Shown here: positions 43,895-51,807 of the stretch, in pieces
Layout: each line of letters begins with the position of its first letter
Position numbering within the stretch: the first letter of the stretch is position 1
Assembly: GCF_947495995.1 (NCBI RefSeq)
Contig: NZ_CANMAX010000004.1
Span: 1-64,000, forward strand
Origin: an uncultured Tenacibaculum sp.
GTDB taxonomy: Bacteria > Bacteroidota > Bacteroidia > Flavobacteriales > Flavobacteriaceae
Direction: 5' to 3'
Length of the DNA stretch: 64,000 bases
Made by a program: the position numbers and the translations under genes
Notes under the pieces: generated by a model
Seen by the model: the letters and a program-made list of their open reading frames with translations, nothing else
Databases searched by the model: none
Told to the model about the DNA's origin: nothing

Positions 43895-44582
43895 TTTTTT
43901 ACAGAAATTTCCAAATGATACAGGACCAATCTATCAAGAAACGATAGAAGGTAGGTTACCCGTAGAACCCTTCAATACATTTAGCAATCTAATATTTATT
44001 GCTATTTTAATTTATTTTGGAAGTAAAATCTATAAAAAACCAAAGCAACATCCGTTTTTCTTATTTGCTATTCCTGTAATTTTTAGCAGTTGGATTGGAG
44101 GAACAATGTTTCATGGAACTAGAAGTCACCAGTTTTGGCCCATTCTAGATTGGTTACCAATAATGATAGTTTGTCTTGGCGGAATTATTTATTTCATAAG
44201 TAAAATTGAACGTGTTTGGTGGAAAAGAATATTATTGTTTTTGGGCTTTTTTGGGCTTTCAATTTTTCCGAGAAGAATTCCTTTGCCAGACGAATACAGA
44301 ATTTCTTTTGGGTACTTAGTTACAGCAATTACAGTTGTAACTCCTTTCGTTTGGTATGCTTATAAGACGAAATGGAAAAATGCGAAATTTATTTTCTTAG
44401 GCTTTTTTATTTTCGGAATCGCAGTTTCATTCAGGACACTAGATAATTTAGTAGTAAAAGGAGAAGTTTTACCAATACTACCGATGGGAACGCATTGGTT
44501 ATGGCATACTTTCGGGGGAATAGTAGTTTTCTTTTTACTAAACTATATTTATAAAGACAGCGAAGAACTTTCTAATGAGTAA
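43884..44582 (+). CDS. ceramidase-like (CREST superfamily) membrane protein
   Basis: 232 residues with seven predicted membrane helices. Motifs of the alkaline ceramidase/CREST superfamily are visible: PVEPFNTFSNLIFI near residue 27, GGTMFHGTRSHQFW near 71, ILDWLPIMI near 87 and GTHWLWHTFGG near 206. The Ser, Asp and three His in these motifs make the zinc amidase site in the family. Activity on N-acylated lipids (ceramide or an amino-lipid) is a family inference. Its start overlaps the Sua5 gene by 11 bp and its end overlaps the WYL regulator by 8 bp, so all three form one operon. Confidence 0.8.
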   Translation: MLFSFLQKFPNDTGPIYQETIEGRLPVEPFNTFSNLIFIAILIYFGSKIYKKPKQHPFFLFAIPVIFSSWIGGTMFHGTRSHQFWPILDWLPIMIVCLGGIIYFISKIERVWWKRILLFLGFFGLSIFPRRIPLPDEYRISFGYLVTAITVVTPFVWYAYKTKWKNAKFIFLGFFIFGIAVSFRTLDNLVVKGEVLPILPMGTHWLWHTFGGIVVFFLLNYIYKDSEELSNE

Positions 44583-45297
44583 TAAACCTCGTATTTCAAG
44601 ATTAACAGCAATCATCACGCAATTACAATCTAAGAAAATTGTTACGGCTACATATTTGGCTGAGAAGTTTGGTGTGAGTGTACGAACAATCTATAGAGAT
44701 ATTAGAACTTTAGAAGATTCTGGAGTTCCAGTATTTACTGAAGAAGGAAAAGGATACTCTTTAATGGAAGGTTATTATCTTCCGCCAGTAATGTTTACTG
44801 AAGAAGAAGCTAATGCTTTAATTACAGCTGCTCATTTAATTTTTAAAAATAAAGATCAATCATTAGTTGAAAACTATGGTAGTGCAATTACTAAGATAAA
44901 ATCAGTTTTTAGAAAGAATCAACAAGAGAAATCAGAGCTATTAGAGCAGCGAATTGATTTTCGTTATAATCCTGAAAAAAATATAACAAGTACGAATCTA
45001 ATTAAACTACAAACAGCAATCACAGATTTTAGTTTATTAGAAATAGAGTACATGTCGCTAGAAGAAAAGTTTACAAAACGGATAGTTGAACCTTTTGCTT
45101 TGTATAGTACTAACGAAAATTGGTTACTTATTGCCAATTGTAGATTACGAAACGATTTTAGAGTTTTTAGACTCGATCAAATTCAAAAAATTACTGATTT
45201 AAACGAGAAGTTTTCTCCGCATAAAATGACACTTCAAGAGTATTTTGAAATATGTAGAGCAAAATTTTATAAGACCTCTGACACACCGTTGACATAG
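44575..45297 (+). CDS. YafY-type transcriptional regulator (HTH + WYL)
   Basis: 240 residues. The HTH (1-~60) reads SRLTAIITQLQSKKIVTATYLAEKFGVSVRTIYRDIRTLEDSGVP-like in the DeoR/YafY style. The GYYLPPVMFTEEEANAL linker leads to a WYL domain (~135-235, LLEIEYMSLEE, WLLIANCRLRNDFRVFRLDQIQKI). WYL domains sense nucleic acids or small ligands. It starts inside the ceramidase-like gene (8-bp overlap) and is followed by a GyrI-like ligand-binding protein gene 42 bp later, a common pairing. It likely autoregulates this operon or the GyrI gene (inference). Confidence 0.9.
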   Translation: MSNKPRISRLTAIITQLQSKKIVTATYLAEKFGVSVRTIYRDIRTLEDSGVPVFTEEGKGYSLMEGYYLPPVMFTEEEANALITAAHLIFKNKDQSLVENYGSAITKIKSVFRKNQQEKSELLEQRIDFRYNPEKNITSTNLIKLQTAITDFSLLEIEYMSLEEKFTKRIVEPFALYSTNENWLLIANCRLRNDFRVFRLDQIQKITDLNEKFSPHKMTLQEYFEICRAKFYKTSDTPLT

Positions 45298-45339
45298 TCC
45301 GTTTCTAGATTTGTGATGTAATTTAAAAATCACAAAACA

Positions 45340-45798
45340 ATGGAAAAAACACAAATGACTAATTTCAATATTATCGGAATTAAATTAAGAACGACTAATG
45401 CAGATATGCAAGCTGCTAAAGATATTCCTGCATTATGGAATAAGTTTATGAGCGAAAATATTTCAGACAAAATTGAGAATAAATTAGAGGATTCAATTTA
45501 TGCGATTTATACAAATTATGAATCAGACTACACTGGAGCTTACGATGTTATTATTGGCTATAAAGTTGATTCTTTAGAAAATATTCCGTCAGATATGATA
45601 GGAATTCAAATTCCGGAAAGTTCATACGAGCAGTTTAAAGCAGAAGGAAAATTAAAAGATAATATAGTATACAACAAATGGATGGAAATTTGGAATACTA
45701 AAATAGACAGAAGGTATGAAGCAGATTTTGAAATCTATAAAGCTAATACTACAGAAGACGCAGATACCGAAGTAGAAATTTTAATATCAGTAAGCTAA
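45340..45798 (+). CDS. GyrI-like/effector-binding-domain protein
   Basis: 152 residues, one SOUL/GyrI-like ligand-binding domain: FNIIGIKLRTTNAD at the start, DIPALWNKFMSE, YAIYTNYESDYTGAYDVIIGYKV and the C-terminal NKWMEIWNTKIDRRYEADFEIY. No DNA-binding domain. It follows the WYL regulator, and this pair suggests sensing or sequestering of a hydrophobic compound. A TTGACA (45289-45294) lies in the gap before it, but no matching Bacteroidota promoter box is convincing. Confidence 0.85.
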   Translation: MEKTQMTNFNIIGIKLRTTNADMQAAKDIPALWNKFMSENISDKIENKLEDSIYAIYTNYESDYTGAYDVIIGYKVDSLENIPSDMIGIQIPESSYEQFKAEGKLKDNIVYNKWMEIWNTKIDRRYEADFEIYKANTTEDADTEVEILISVS

Positions 45799-45807
45799 AA
45801 ACAAAAA

Positions 45808-45833
45808 AATAAGCTCAAGAAATTGAGCTTATT
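45808..45833. terminator. bidirectional terminator between convergent genes
   Basis: An 11-bp perfect stem (aataagctcaa/ttgagcttatt) with a GAAA loop, flanked by A on the left and T on the right. It overlaps the last codons of the minus-strand glycosyltransferase gene. Confidence 0.85.
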
Positions 45834-46839
45834 TTAAATTATTAAATTTTCGTCGTTGTAAAACAAAATGCTGCCAAACAACCGAAGTATGAATGCTATA
45901 ATTTGATTTACGTTGAATTTGTTTTCTCTTTTTTATAAACTTATTTAAGTTTTTATAGAAACTGATATGTGCTTTTAAAACAGACCATGTATGAACAGGT
46001 CTAAGTTCTAAAGCGAATTTTAATCCTGCAACACCATCTAAAACTAAACGAACAAAAATCACCAAAAATAAATTTTTACCGGGTACATTTTTAACAATAT
46101 TAAGTAAGCTGTTTCTAAAATTTAAGAATGTTTTTCTAGGGTTAGACTCTTGTAATGTCGCACCACCAACATGATACACTGTTGAAGTACCAACATATTT
46201 TACAACAAAGCCTTCATTTTGAGCTCTCCAGCATAAATCAATTTCTTCTTGATGCGCAAAATAATCTTCATCAAAACCTCCTAGTTGATGAAATACTGTG
46301 CTTCTTATAAAGAAACAAGCACCAGATGCCCAAAAAATTTCAGAAGTTAAATTAAACTGATTGTTATCTGTTTCTAAACTATTAAAAACTCTTCCTCTGC
46401 AGTACGGGTAACCAAAAAAGTCAATAAATCCTCCGCCAGCTCCTGCATATTCAAATTTAGTTTTGTCTTTAAAATCTAAAATTTTAGGTTGAATAATAGC
46501 CGTGTCTTTTTCTTTTTTAAAAAGATTAACAACTGGAAGAATCCAATTTTCTGTTACTTCAATATCAGAATTAATAAGGCAATAAATATCTGCATTTATA
46601 TGCTTTAACGCATCGTTATAGCCTTTGGCATATCCGCCATTTTCTTTATTGATAATAATATTTACAGTTGGGTAATTGTCTTTAATAAAAGTAATAGAAT
46701 CGTCTGTAGATGCATTGTCTGCTACATAAACATCAACATTTTCAGGAGTAAAATTGAGAATAGAAGGTAAAAATTGCTCCAATAACTGTCTTCCATTCCA
46801 GTTTAATATGACTACAGCCGTTTTCAAGTTTGCAAACAT
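45829..46839 (-). CDS. family 2 glycosyltransferase
   Basis: 336 residues. GT-A markers are VVILNWNGRQLLEQFLPS near residue 9, VYVADNASTDDS near 36, YCLINSDIEVT near 86 (DxD-like), and FDEDYFAHQEEIDLCWRAQNEGF near 192 with the catalytic ED-like acids. The C-terminus (~230-320) is hydrophobic and basic and may associate with the membrane. It resembles rhamnosyl/galactosyl transferases used in cell-surface glycan synthesis. It is isolated, with no polysaccharide cluster nearby. Confidence 0.9.
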   Translation of the reverse strand: MFANLKTAVVILNWNGRQLLEQFLPSILNFTPENVDVYVADNASTDDSITFIKDNYPTVNIIINKENGGYAKGYNDALKHINADIYCLINSDIEVTENWILPVVNLFKKEKDTAIIQPKILDFKDKTKFEYAGAGGGFIDFFGYPYCRGRVFNSLETDNNQFNLTSEIFWASGACFFIRSTVFHQLGGFDEDYFAHQEEIDLCWRAQNEGFVVKYVGTSTVYHVGGATLQESNPRKTFLNFRNSLLNIVKNVPGKNLFLVIFVRLVLDGVAGLKFALELRPVHTWSVLKAHISFYKNLNKFIKKRKQIQRKSNYSIHTSVVWQHFVLQRRKFNNLK

Positions 46840-47075
46840 ACATCATAAATATTACTTAAAAATGTAAAGAAGTATTAATTTTTTGAAGAAGAAAAAAATA
46901 TTTAACAGGGTAGGGATTTTTAATGTTCAAATGTATTATTAATGTACGTTGTTTTCTTTTTGGGGGGAGAAGAAAACTAAAGTTGAATATTAACCTGTAA
47001 TTATATCTGTTTAAGCTGTAAGTTTTTGATTAAGAGCACGACGGAAAAATATAAGGGGCATAAAAATATATTTTA

Positions 47076-47786
47076 ATGAGGTCGATAAAAATTTTATTGA
47101 TAGATGGAGACGTAGACTTTGGAATGGTTTTAAAAAACTATTTACAGTTAAATGGCTACAATGTCACTTTTACCAATACACTAAAGAAGAATTTATTTCT
47201 AGGAAAGTCAGAATTTGATTTACTAGTTACAGATTGTAAAATAATAACTCAAGACAAACTAGAGTTTATTAATTCAATACGAAAATATAATTATGACTTT
47301 CCGGTGATATTTTTATCAGAGGAAGCGTTATTAGAAGATATTTTCGAAATTAACAAAATACCATACGTAGATTATTGTTTTAAAAAACCATTTTCTACAG
47401 AAGTTCTAATAAAGAAGATCCAATCGATTATAAAATTGAGAGAAATCAGTTTTACAAGTCAGTATAGTACTATAGAGTATACAATTGGAGATTTTACTTT
47501 CAATTACGGAACACGTCAATTAACTTTCAAAGGAGATGAACCTAGAAAGTTAACACCAAAAGAAAGTAAGTTATTAAAGTATTTATCTGAGTATAAAAAT
47601 ACGATAATGCCTAAAGCAATTGCGTTAACCAAAATATGGAGAGACGATAATTACTTTACAGCAAGAAGTATGGACGTTTACATTACTAAGCTTAGAAAAT
47701 ACTTAATGTTAGACGAAAACATAGCCATAGTGAATGTTAGAGGAGAAGGCTATAAATTATTAGATAATACAGCGCAAAGTGCCTAA
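47076..47786 (+). CDS. orphan OmpR-family regulator with a degenerate receiver
   Basis: 236 residues, paralogue of the RprY-like regulator. The DNA-binding domain (~135-232) is nearly the same (LTPKESKLLKYL, IWRDDNYFTARSMDVYITKLRKYL). In the receiver the phosphoacceptor Asp (D53) and the KKPF lysine remain, but the second acidic-pocket residue is Gly (D10-G11 in place of E10-D11), the FLTAK segment is FLSEE, and the MMPRKDG loop is lost (KIITQDKLE). Mg2+ binding and phosphorylation may be weak. No kinase gene is next to it. The 236-bp upstream gap (46840-47075) shows no clear promoter box. It may modulate the RprY-like regulon. Confidence 0.9.
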   Translation: MRSIKILLIDGDVDFGMVLKNYLQLNGYNVTFTNTLKKNLFLGKSEFDLLVTDCKIITQDKLEFINSIRKYNYDFPVIFLSEEALLEDIFEINKIPYVDYCFKKPFSTEVLIKKIQSIIKLREISFTSQYSTIEYTIGDFTFNYGTRQLTFKGDEPRKLTPKESKLLKYLSEYKNTIMPKAIALTKIWRDDNYFTARSMDVYITKLRKYLMLDENIAIVNVRGEGYKLLDNTAQSA

Positions 47787-47789
47787 AAA

Positions 47790-48239
47790 TTAATTGTTGC
47801 TGTAATCAGGGATATCTTTTAGAAAGATATAGCTTTCTTCTTCTACATTAAGCATACAGAAATAATGCTCAAGACCGTTTGTTACAATTAAATATTTCGC
47901 ATTTAATTTTAAGTTGTAACGAGCGATCTGATCAAAAGTATCTTGAGTTATTTTTACTGAAGGAGCTTTACATTCAACAATGATATTGGGAGTGCCATCT
48001 GAATTAAAAATTAAGATGTCGCTCCTTTTTTTTAGATTGTTAATTACCAGTTGTTTTTCAATAGCAACTAAAGACAAAGGATAATTTCTTTCCTGAATTA
48101 AAAATTGAACAAAATGTTGTCGAACCCATTCTTCTGGGGTTAATACAATATATTTTTTTCTAATTTCATCAAAAATCAGATAGTGTTTTTCATTACTTTT
48201 GATCTTGAAAGTATATGATGGTAGATTCAATTTTTGCAT
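47790..48239 (-). CDS. type I restriction HsdR N-terminal-like nuclease-fold protein
   Basis: 149 residues. The segment KRSDILIFNSDGTPNIIVECKAPSVKI near residues 70-95 carries the D...ExK core of PD-(D/E)XK nucleases, as in the HsdR N-terminal domain (HSDR_N). The start is YTFKIKSNEKHYLIFDEIRKKYIVLTPEEWVRQHFVQFL. No helicase domain and no hsdM/hsdS genes are present. This stand-alone version is widespread next to holA in flavobacteria and probably is housekeeping rather than restriction; the function is unknown. It is divergent from holA. Confidence 0.87.
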   Translation of the reverse strand: MQKLNLPSYTFKIKSNEKHYLIFDEIRKKYIVLTPEEWVRQHFVQFLIQERNYPLSLVAIEKQLVINNLKKRSDILIFNSDGTPNIIVECKAPSVKITQDTFDQIARYNLKLNAKYLIVTNGLEHYFCMLNVEEESYIFLKDIPDYSNN

Positions 48240-48323
48240 TAATCAAAAGTAACAATTTACAGTTGTTTTATTAGCTTAATTCTGAACTACTATTTGTAAG
48301 ATACGACAAAAACTAACTAAGAG

Positions 48324-49325
48324 ATGAACGAGGTAAAACATATAGTTGACGATATAAAACAAGGCAATCTTAAACCTATTTATTTTTTAATGGGAGAGGA
48401 GCCGTATTATATTGACAAAATCTCAAGTTTTATTGAAGATACCGTGTTAGATGAATCTGAAAAAGGATTTAATCAGGTAGTAATGTATGGTAGAGATGTT
48501 AGTGTAGATGAAATTGTTTCTTCTGCAAAACGATTTCCAATGATGGCAGAACATCAGGTTATTATTGTAAAAGAAGCCCAAGATTTAAGTCGTACAATAG
48601 ATAAATTAGAAACGTATGCAGCAAATCCGCAACCATCAACGATACTAGTAATTAATTACAAGTATAAAAAACTAGACAAGCGTAAGAAAGTTTATAAAGC
48701 TGTAGCTAAAAACGGAGTTATATACGAAAGTAAACGTTTATACGAGAATCAAGTTGGTGATTGGATAGCTAAGGTTTTAAAAGGAAACAAGTTTAGTATA
48801 GAGCCTAAAGCTGCACAAATGTTAGTGGAGTTTTTAGGGACAGATTTAAGTAAGATTAGCAACGAGTTAGATAAATTGACTTCTGTTTTAAATGAAGGAA
48901 CAATAATAAATCCTACTCATGTAGAAGAAAATATTGGAATTTCTAAGGACTTTAATAATTTTGAGTTGCGTAAAGCTGTTGGCAATAAGGATGTTGTAAA
49001 AGCAAATAGAATAATAAATTATTTTAGTCAGAATCCTAAAAACAATCCTTTGGTAATGACAATTTCATTATTAAATAGTTTTTTTACCCAGCTTTTATCT
49101 TATCACGGATTAAAAGATAAATCGAAAGCTTCTGTAGCAAGAACTTTAGGAGTAAATCCTTATTTTGTAGACGATTATGTGAATGCTGCTAGAAATTATC
49201 CGATGCGAAAAGTATCCCAAATTATTGGTTTGTTGAGAGATGCAGATGTTAAAAGTAAAGGAGTTGGAGCAAATCAAACACATTCAGATATTTTAAAAGA
49301 ATTGATATTTAAAGTATTACACTAG
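48324..49325 (+). CDS. holA: DNA polymerase III subunit delta
   Basis: 333 residues. The N-terminal domain has PIYFLMGEEPYYIDKIS near residue 18 and YGRDVSVDEIVSSAKRFPMMAEHQVIIVKEAQ. A helical C-terminal region contains the collar segment NNFELRKAVGNKDVVKANRIINYFSQNPKNNPL-like and RKVSQIIGLLRDADVKSKG. HolA opens the beta clamp in the clamp loader. The DUF1569 gene follows after 14 bp on the same strand. Confidence 0.94.
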   Translation: MNEVKHIVDDIKQGNLKPIYFLMGEEPYYIDKISSFIEDTVLDESEKGFNQVVMYGRDVSVDEIVSSAKRFPMMAEHQVIIVKEAQDLSRTIDKLETYAANPQPSTILVINYKYKKLDKRKKVYKAVAKNGVIYESKRLYENQVGDWIAKVLKGNKFSIEPKAAQMLVEFLGTDLSKISNELDKLTSVLNEGTIINPTHVEENIGISKDFNNFELRKAVGNKDVVKANRIINYFSQNPKNNPLVMTISLLNSFFTQLLSYHGLKDKSKASVARTLGVNPYFVDDYVNAARNYPMRKVSQIIGLLRDADVKSKGVGANQTHSDILKELIFKVLH

Positions 49326-49339
49326 ATAAAAAATCAATC

Positions 49340-49792
49340 ATGAAAAACATCTTTACTAAAGAAATAACAAATGAAGTTATTTCAAGAATAAACAATCTTA
49401 CACCAGAAACACAACCTAAATGGGGTAAAATGAATGTGGCGCAAATGATGGCTCATTGTGCGGTATCCTATGAAACTGTTTATACAGATAAACATCCAAA
49501 ACCAGGAGCAGTAGCGAAGTTTTTTATTAAGCTATTAGCAAAAAATCAGGTTGTATCTGAAAAACCTTATCCTAAGAATGGTAGAACCGCTCCTTACTTT
49601 TTAATAACCAACGAAAGAGATTTTGAAAAAGAAAAAAATCAGTTGATTGCTTATTTATATAAAACTCAAGAATTAGGTGAAACTCATTTCGATGGAAAAG
49701 AATCACATGCATTCGGTAAGCTTACTAAACAAGAATGGAATAATTTATTCTATAAACATATCGATCATCATCTTCAGCAGTTTGGAGTATAA
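49340..49792 (+). CDS. DUF1569 (DinB-like) protein
   Basis: 150 residues. PKWGKMNVAQMMAHCAVSYE near residue 27 and a C-terminal HIDHHLQQFG give the three-His pattern of the DinB/DUF1569 four-helix bundle, which usually holds a metal ion. Members may act as thiol-dependent transferases; no specific reaction is known. It is 14 bp downstream of holA and its stop codon touches the end of the convergent frameshifted gene. Confidence 0.88.
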   Translation: MKNIFTKEITNEVISRINNLTPETQPKWGKMNVAQMMAHCAVSYETVYTDKHPKPGAVAKFFIKLLAKNQVVSEKPYPKNGRTAPYFLITNERDFEKEKNQLIAYLYKTQELGETHFDGKESHAFGKLTKQEWNNLFYKHIDHHLQQFGV

Positions 49793-50067
49793 TTAGAAAA
49801 GACCGATATCGTATAAGTAAATTAAAGAAACGATTATAATTGTAAGTATAATTGAGTACTTAATTAACAGTTCTCTTTTTTGGTCTCTTTTAGCTTCCTC
49901 ACCATACTTTCTAATAGCGTTTTAGAAGCTGTAGGAAAGTTAAACTTTGTTTTAGAGTAAACATTAGAAGTTAACTTTTTATCTCTAGCATTTTTTAGTT
50001 TTTTCTTTCTTTGTTGATTGCCTTGTTGTCTATTCATCAACATTTTTAATGCACCCCATCCATCCAT
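49793..50067 (-). pseudogene. small single-helix membrane protein gene with an apparent one-base frameshift
   Basis: The ATG at 50065-50067 opens a basic 67-residue frame (MDGWGALKMLMNRQQGN, then Lys/Arg-rich, then FNFPTASKTLLES) that stops at 49864-49866. In the -1 frame, from 49918 down to a TAA at 49793-49795, the DNA reads IRKYGEEAKRDQKRELL followed by a hydrophobic helix (SIILTIIIVSLIYLY) and DIGLF. That second stretch has no start codon of its own and continues the polar protein naturally. One base missing in the A-run of the complement of 49903-49908 (GAAAG read as GAAAAG) would join the frames as TLLEKYGEEAKRDQ. The repaired protein would be ~92 aa with a C-terminal membrane helix, and its stop would abut the DUF1569 stop. 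True mutation, sequencing error or programmed shift are all possible. Confidence 0.65.
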
Positions 50068-50157
50068 AATTTATTTTTAGCAATTTATTTTCAATATATA
50101 ATATAGAGAAAATAACTCAAATTTCATAATTTTAAAGGCTAACCAAACTTTATAGTC

Positions 50158-51078
50158 ATGCCAAAAATCAGTATTTCAAAAAGTATAATCATTAAAGCAT
50201 CACAAGAAAAAATTAAAGAATTTTTAGCAGATTTTCATAATTGGAAAAATTGGTCACCTTGGTTAATATGTGAACCTGAGGCAAAAGTTGATTATGCTGC
50301 AGACGGAAAATATTACAAATGGGAAGGAAAAAGAGTTGGTAGTGGAGAAATGAAGGTAATTGAGGAAACTGATAGTAAAATAGATTATGATTTAACATTT
50401 TTGAAACCATGGAAATCTGAAGCAAAAGTGTATTTCGAATTTGAAGAAAAAGCTGAAGGTACTAAAGTAACATGGTTAATGGATAGTTCGCTACCATTTT
50501 TCATGTTTTGGATGAAAAAAGCAATGATTACTTATGTTGGAATGGATTATGAGAGAGGTTTGAAAATGCTAAAAGAAGAATTAGAAGAAGGTAAAATTCA
50601 TAGTGAATTAGACTTTGTTGGTAAAACTACTTTTGAAGGATATGATTTTATTGGAGTACGTACTGAAACAACTTTTACAGGAATTGGAGAAGCAATGGCT
50701 AATGATTTTACGAAGCTTCACGATTATATAAAAGAAAATAATATAGAAGCAGTTGGAGTACCATTTTCTGAATATAGAAAGTTTAATCCTGTAAAAGATA
50801 AAGTGGTTTATGTAGCAGGAATACCTGTAAAAAATAAAGAAAACGAGTTAAGAGATGGATTGTTTTATGATAGTTTACCAAAATCAAACATTGCAACAGT
50901 TCGTCATACAGGAAAATACGATCATTTAGGAAATGCATGGTCTGCTTTAATGATGATGGATAGAAGTAAAGAAATAAAGAAGTTTAAAAAAGGTTTCCCA
51001 ATGGAAATTTATATAAGTGATCCAACTTCAACTAATTCCGAAGAATTAATAGTGGATATTAGTATTCCTGTAGTTTAA
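50158..51078 (+). CDS. SRPBCC domain fused to GyrI-like effector-binding domain
   Basis: 306 residues. Residues 1-~145 form an SRPBCC (START/polyketide cyclase-like) ligand cavity: SKSIIIKASQEKIKEFLADFHNWKNWSPW, YYKWEGKRVGSGEMKV, VTWLMDSSLPFFMFW. Residues ~150-306 form a GyrI/AraC effector-binding domain: FVGKTTFEGYDFIGVRT, PFSEYRKFNPVKDKVVYVAGIPV, ATVRHTGKYDHLGNAWSALM, FPMEIYISDP. Both domains bind hydrophobic small molecules. The cytoplasmic fusion may be a ligand carrier or detoxification protein. No DNA-binding domain. Confidence 0.88.
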   Translation: MPKISISKSIIIKASQEKIKEFLADFHNWKNWSPWLICEPEAKVDYAADGKYYKWEGKRVGSGEMKVIEETDSKIDYDLTFLKPWKSEAKVYFEFEEKAEGTKVTWLMDSSLPFFMFWMKKAMITYVGMDYERGLKMLKEELEEGKIHSELDFVGKTTFEGYDFIGVRTETTFTGIGEAMANDFTKLHDYIKENNIEAVGVPFSEYRKFNPVKDKVVYVAGIPVKNKENELRDGLFYDSLPKSNIATVRHTGKYDHLGNAWSALMMMDRSKEIKKFKKGFPMEIYISDPTSTNSEELIVDISIPVV

Positions 51079-51101
51079 TTAAAAATAAAGTAATAAATCT
51101 A

Positions 51102-51797
51102 ATGAGTTCAAGTGATTTTTGGCATTATGACGATGAGCGAACTATAGGTTGGTGGCATTTTAAATGGGATTCACAAGAAAGTAAAAAAGAACTTCTTAAG
51201 AACTTGAGAGAATTTGGTAGTTCTTATGTTGATATTGTTGAAAAGTATAAAATATTAGTTCCTTTTCACGAGATAGATATTAATGATGTTTTGAATCATT
51301 CAAAATTCAATCTTAATAGATTTTATTACAAAGAAAAGACTAAAGAATTAATCTATCCATCGGTTTTATTTAAGGGTAAAGGGAAAGAAATATGTAAAGA
51401 ATTAGTTTCAAATATTGATGTGTCAAGTTCTGAACCAGTTTATATTTGGAATCGTTTTTTTCATGATGAAATTAATCTACCCTACATCTATATTCAAATA
51501 TGTAATGATGTTTTTTTTGAGCATTTACAAAATGATAAAACATGGAGGTCAGATGATTTAAAACTCAAAAACAAAGGAATTGATAATTCCAATTTGGCAT
51601 ATTTAAATACGCCTAGATTAAATAGTTTTTTTAGAGATTTAAAAGAATTGTGTATAAATTATGGGGCTAAATTCTCTTTTGAAAGCTATGGTTTTGATGA
51701 ATGGGTTTCTGAAGATGGAATTTTCATTGATAGAGAAATAGTTTATTATGAAGATATAGTTGATATCTTGGAAGATAAATACAAAATAGTAACTTAA
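51102..51797 (+). CDS. orphan protein of unknown function
   Basis: 231 residues that I do not recognise. It is soluble, rich in Trp/Tyr/Phe at the start (FWHYDDERTIGWWHFKWD) and acidic (tail IVYYEDIVDILEDKY). Helix-strand alternation suggests one compact alpha-beta fold. SMI1/KNR4-like or toxin-immunity proteins can look like this, but no motif decides it. It follows the SRPBCC fusion by 23 bp and precedes the alkylation-repair-like gene by 10 bp, so the three are likely co-transcribed. Confidence 0.75.
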   Translation: MSSSDFWHYDDERTIGWWHFKWDSQESKKELLKNLREFGSSYVDIVEKYKILVPFHEIDINDVLNHSKFNLNRFYYKEKTKELIYPSVLFKGKGKEICKELVSNIDVSSSEPVYIWNRFFHDEINLPYIYIQICNDVFFEHLQNDKTWRSDDLKLKNKGIDNSNLAYLNTPRLNSFFRDLKELCINYGAKFSFESYGFDEWVSEDGIFIDREIVYYEDIVDILEDKYKIVT

Positions 51798-51807
51798 GTA
51801 TTTTAAA

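Noticed and set aside
45289..45294. TTGACA as a sigma-70 -35 box before the GyrI-like gene
   Set aside because: Bacteroidota promoters do not use the E. coli -35 sequence, and no -10/-7 partner is at the right distance.
47790..48239. HsdR-N-like gene as evidence of a restriction-modification island
   Set aside because: No methylase, specificity subunit or helicase is near. The stand-alone gene next to holA is usual in flavobacteria.
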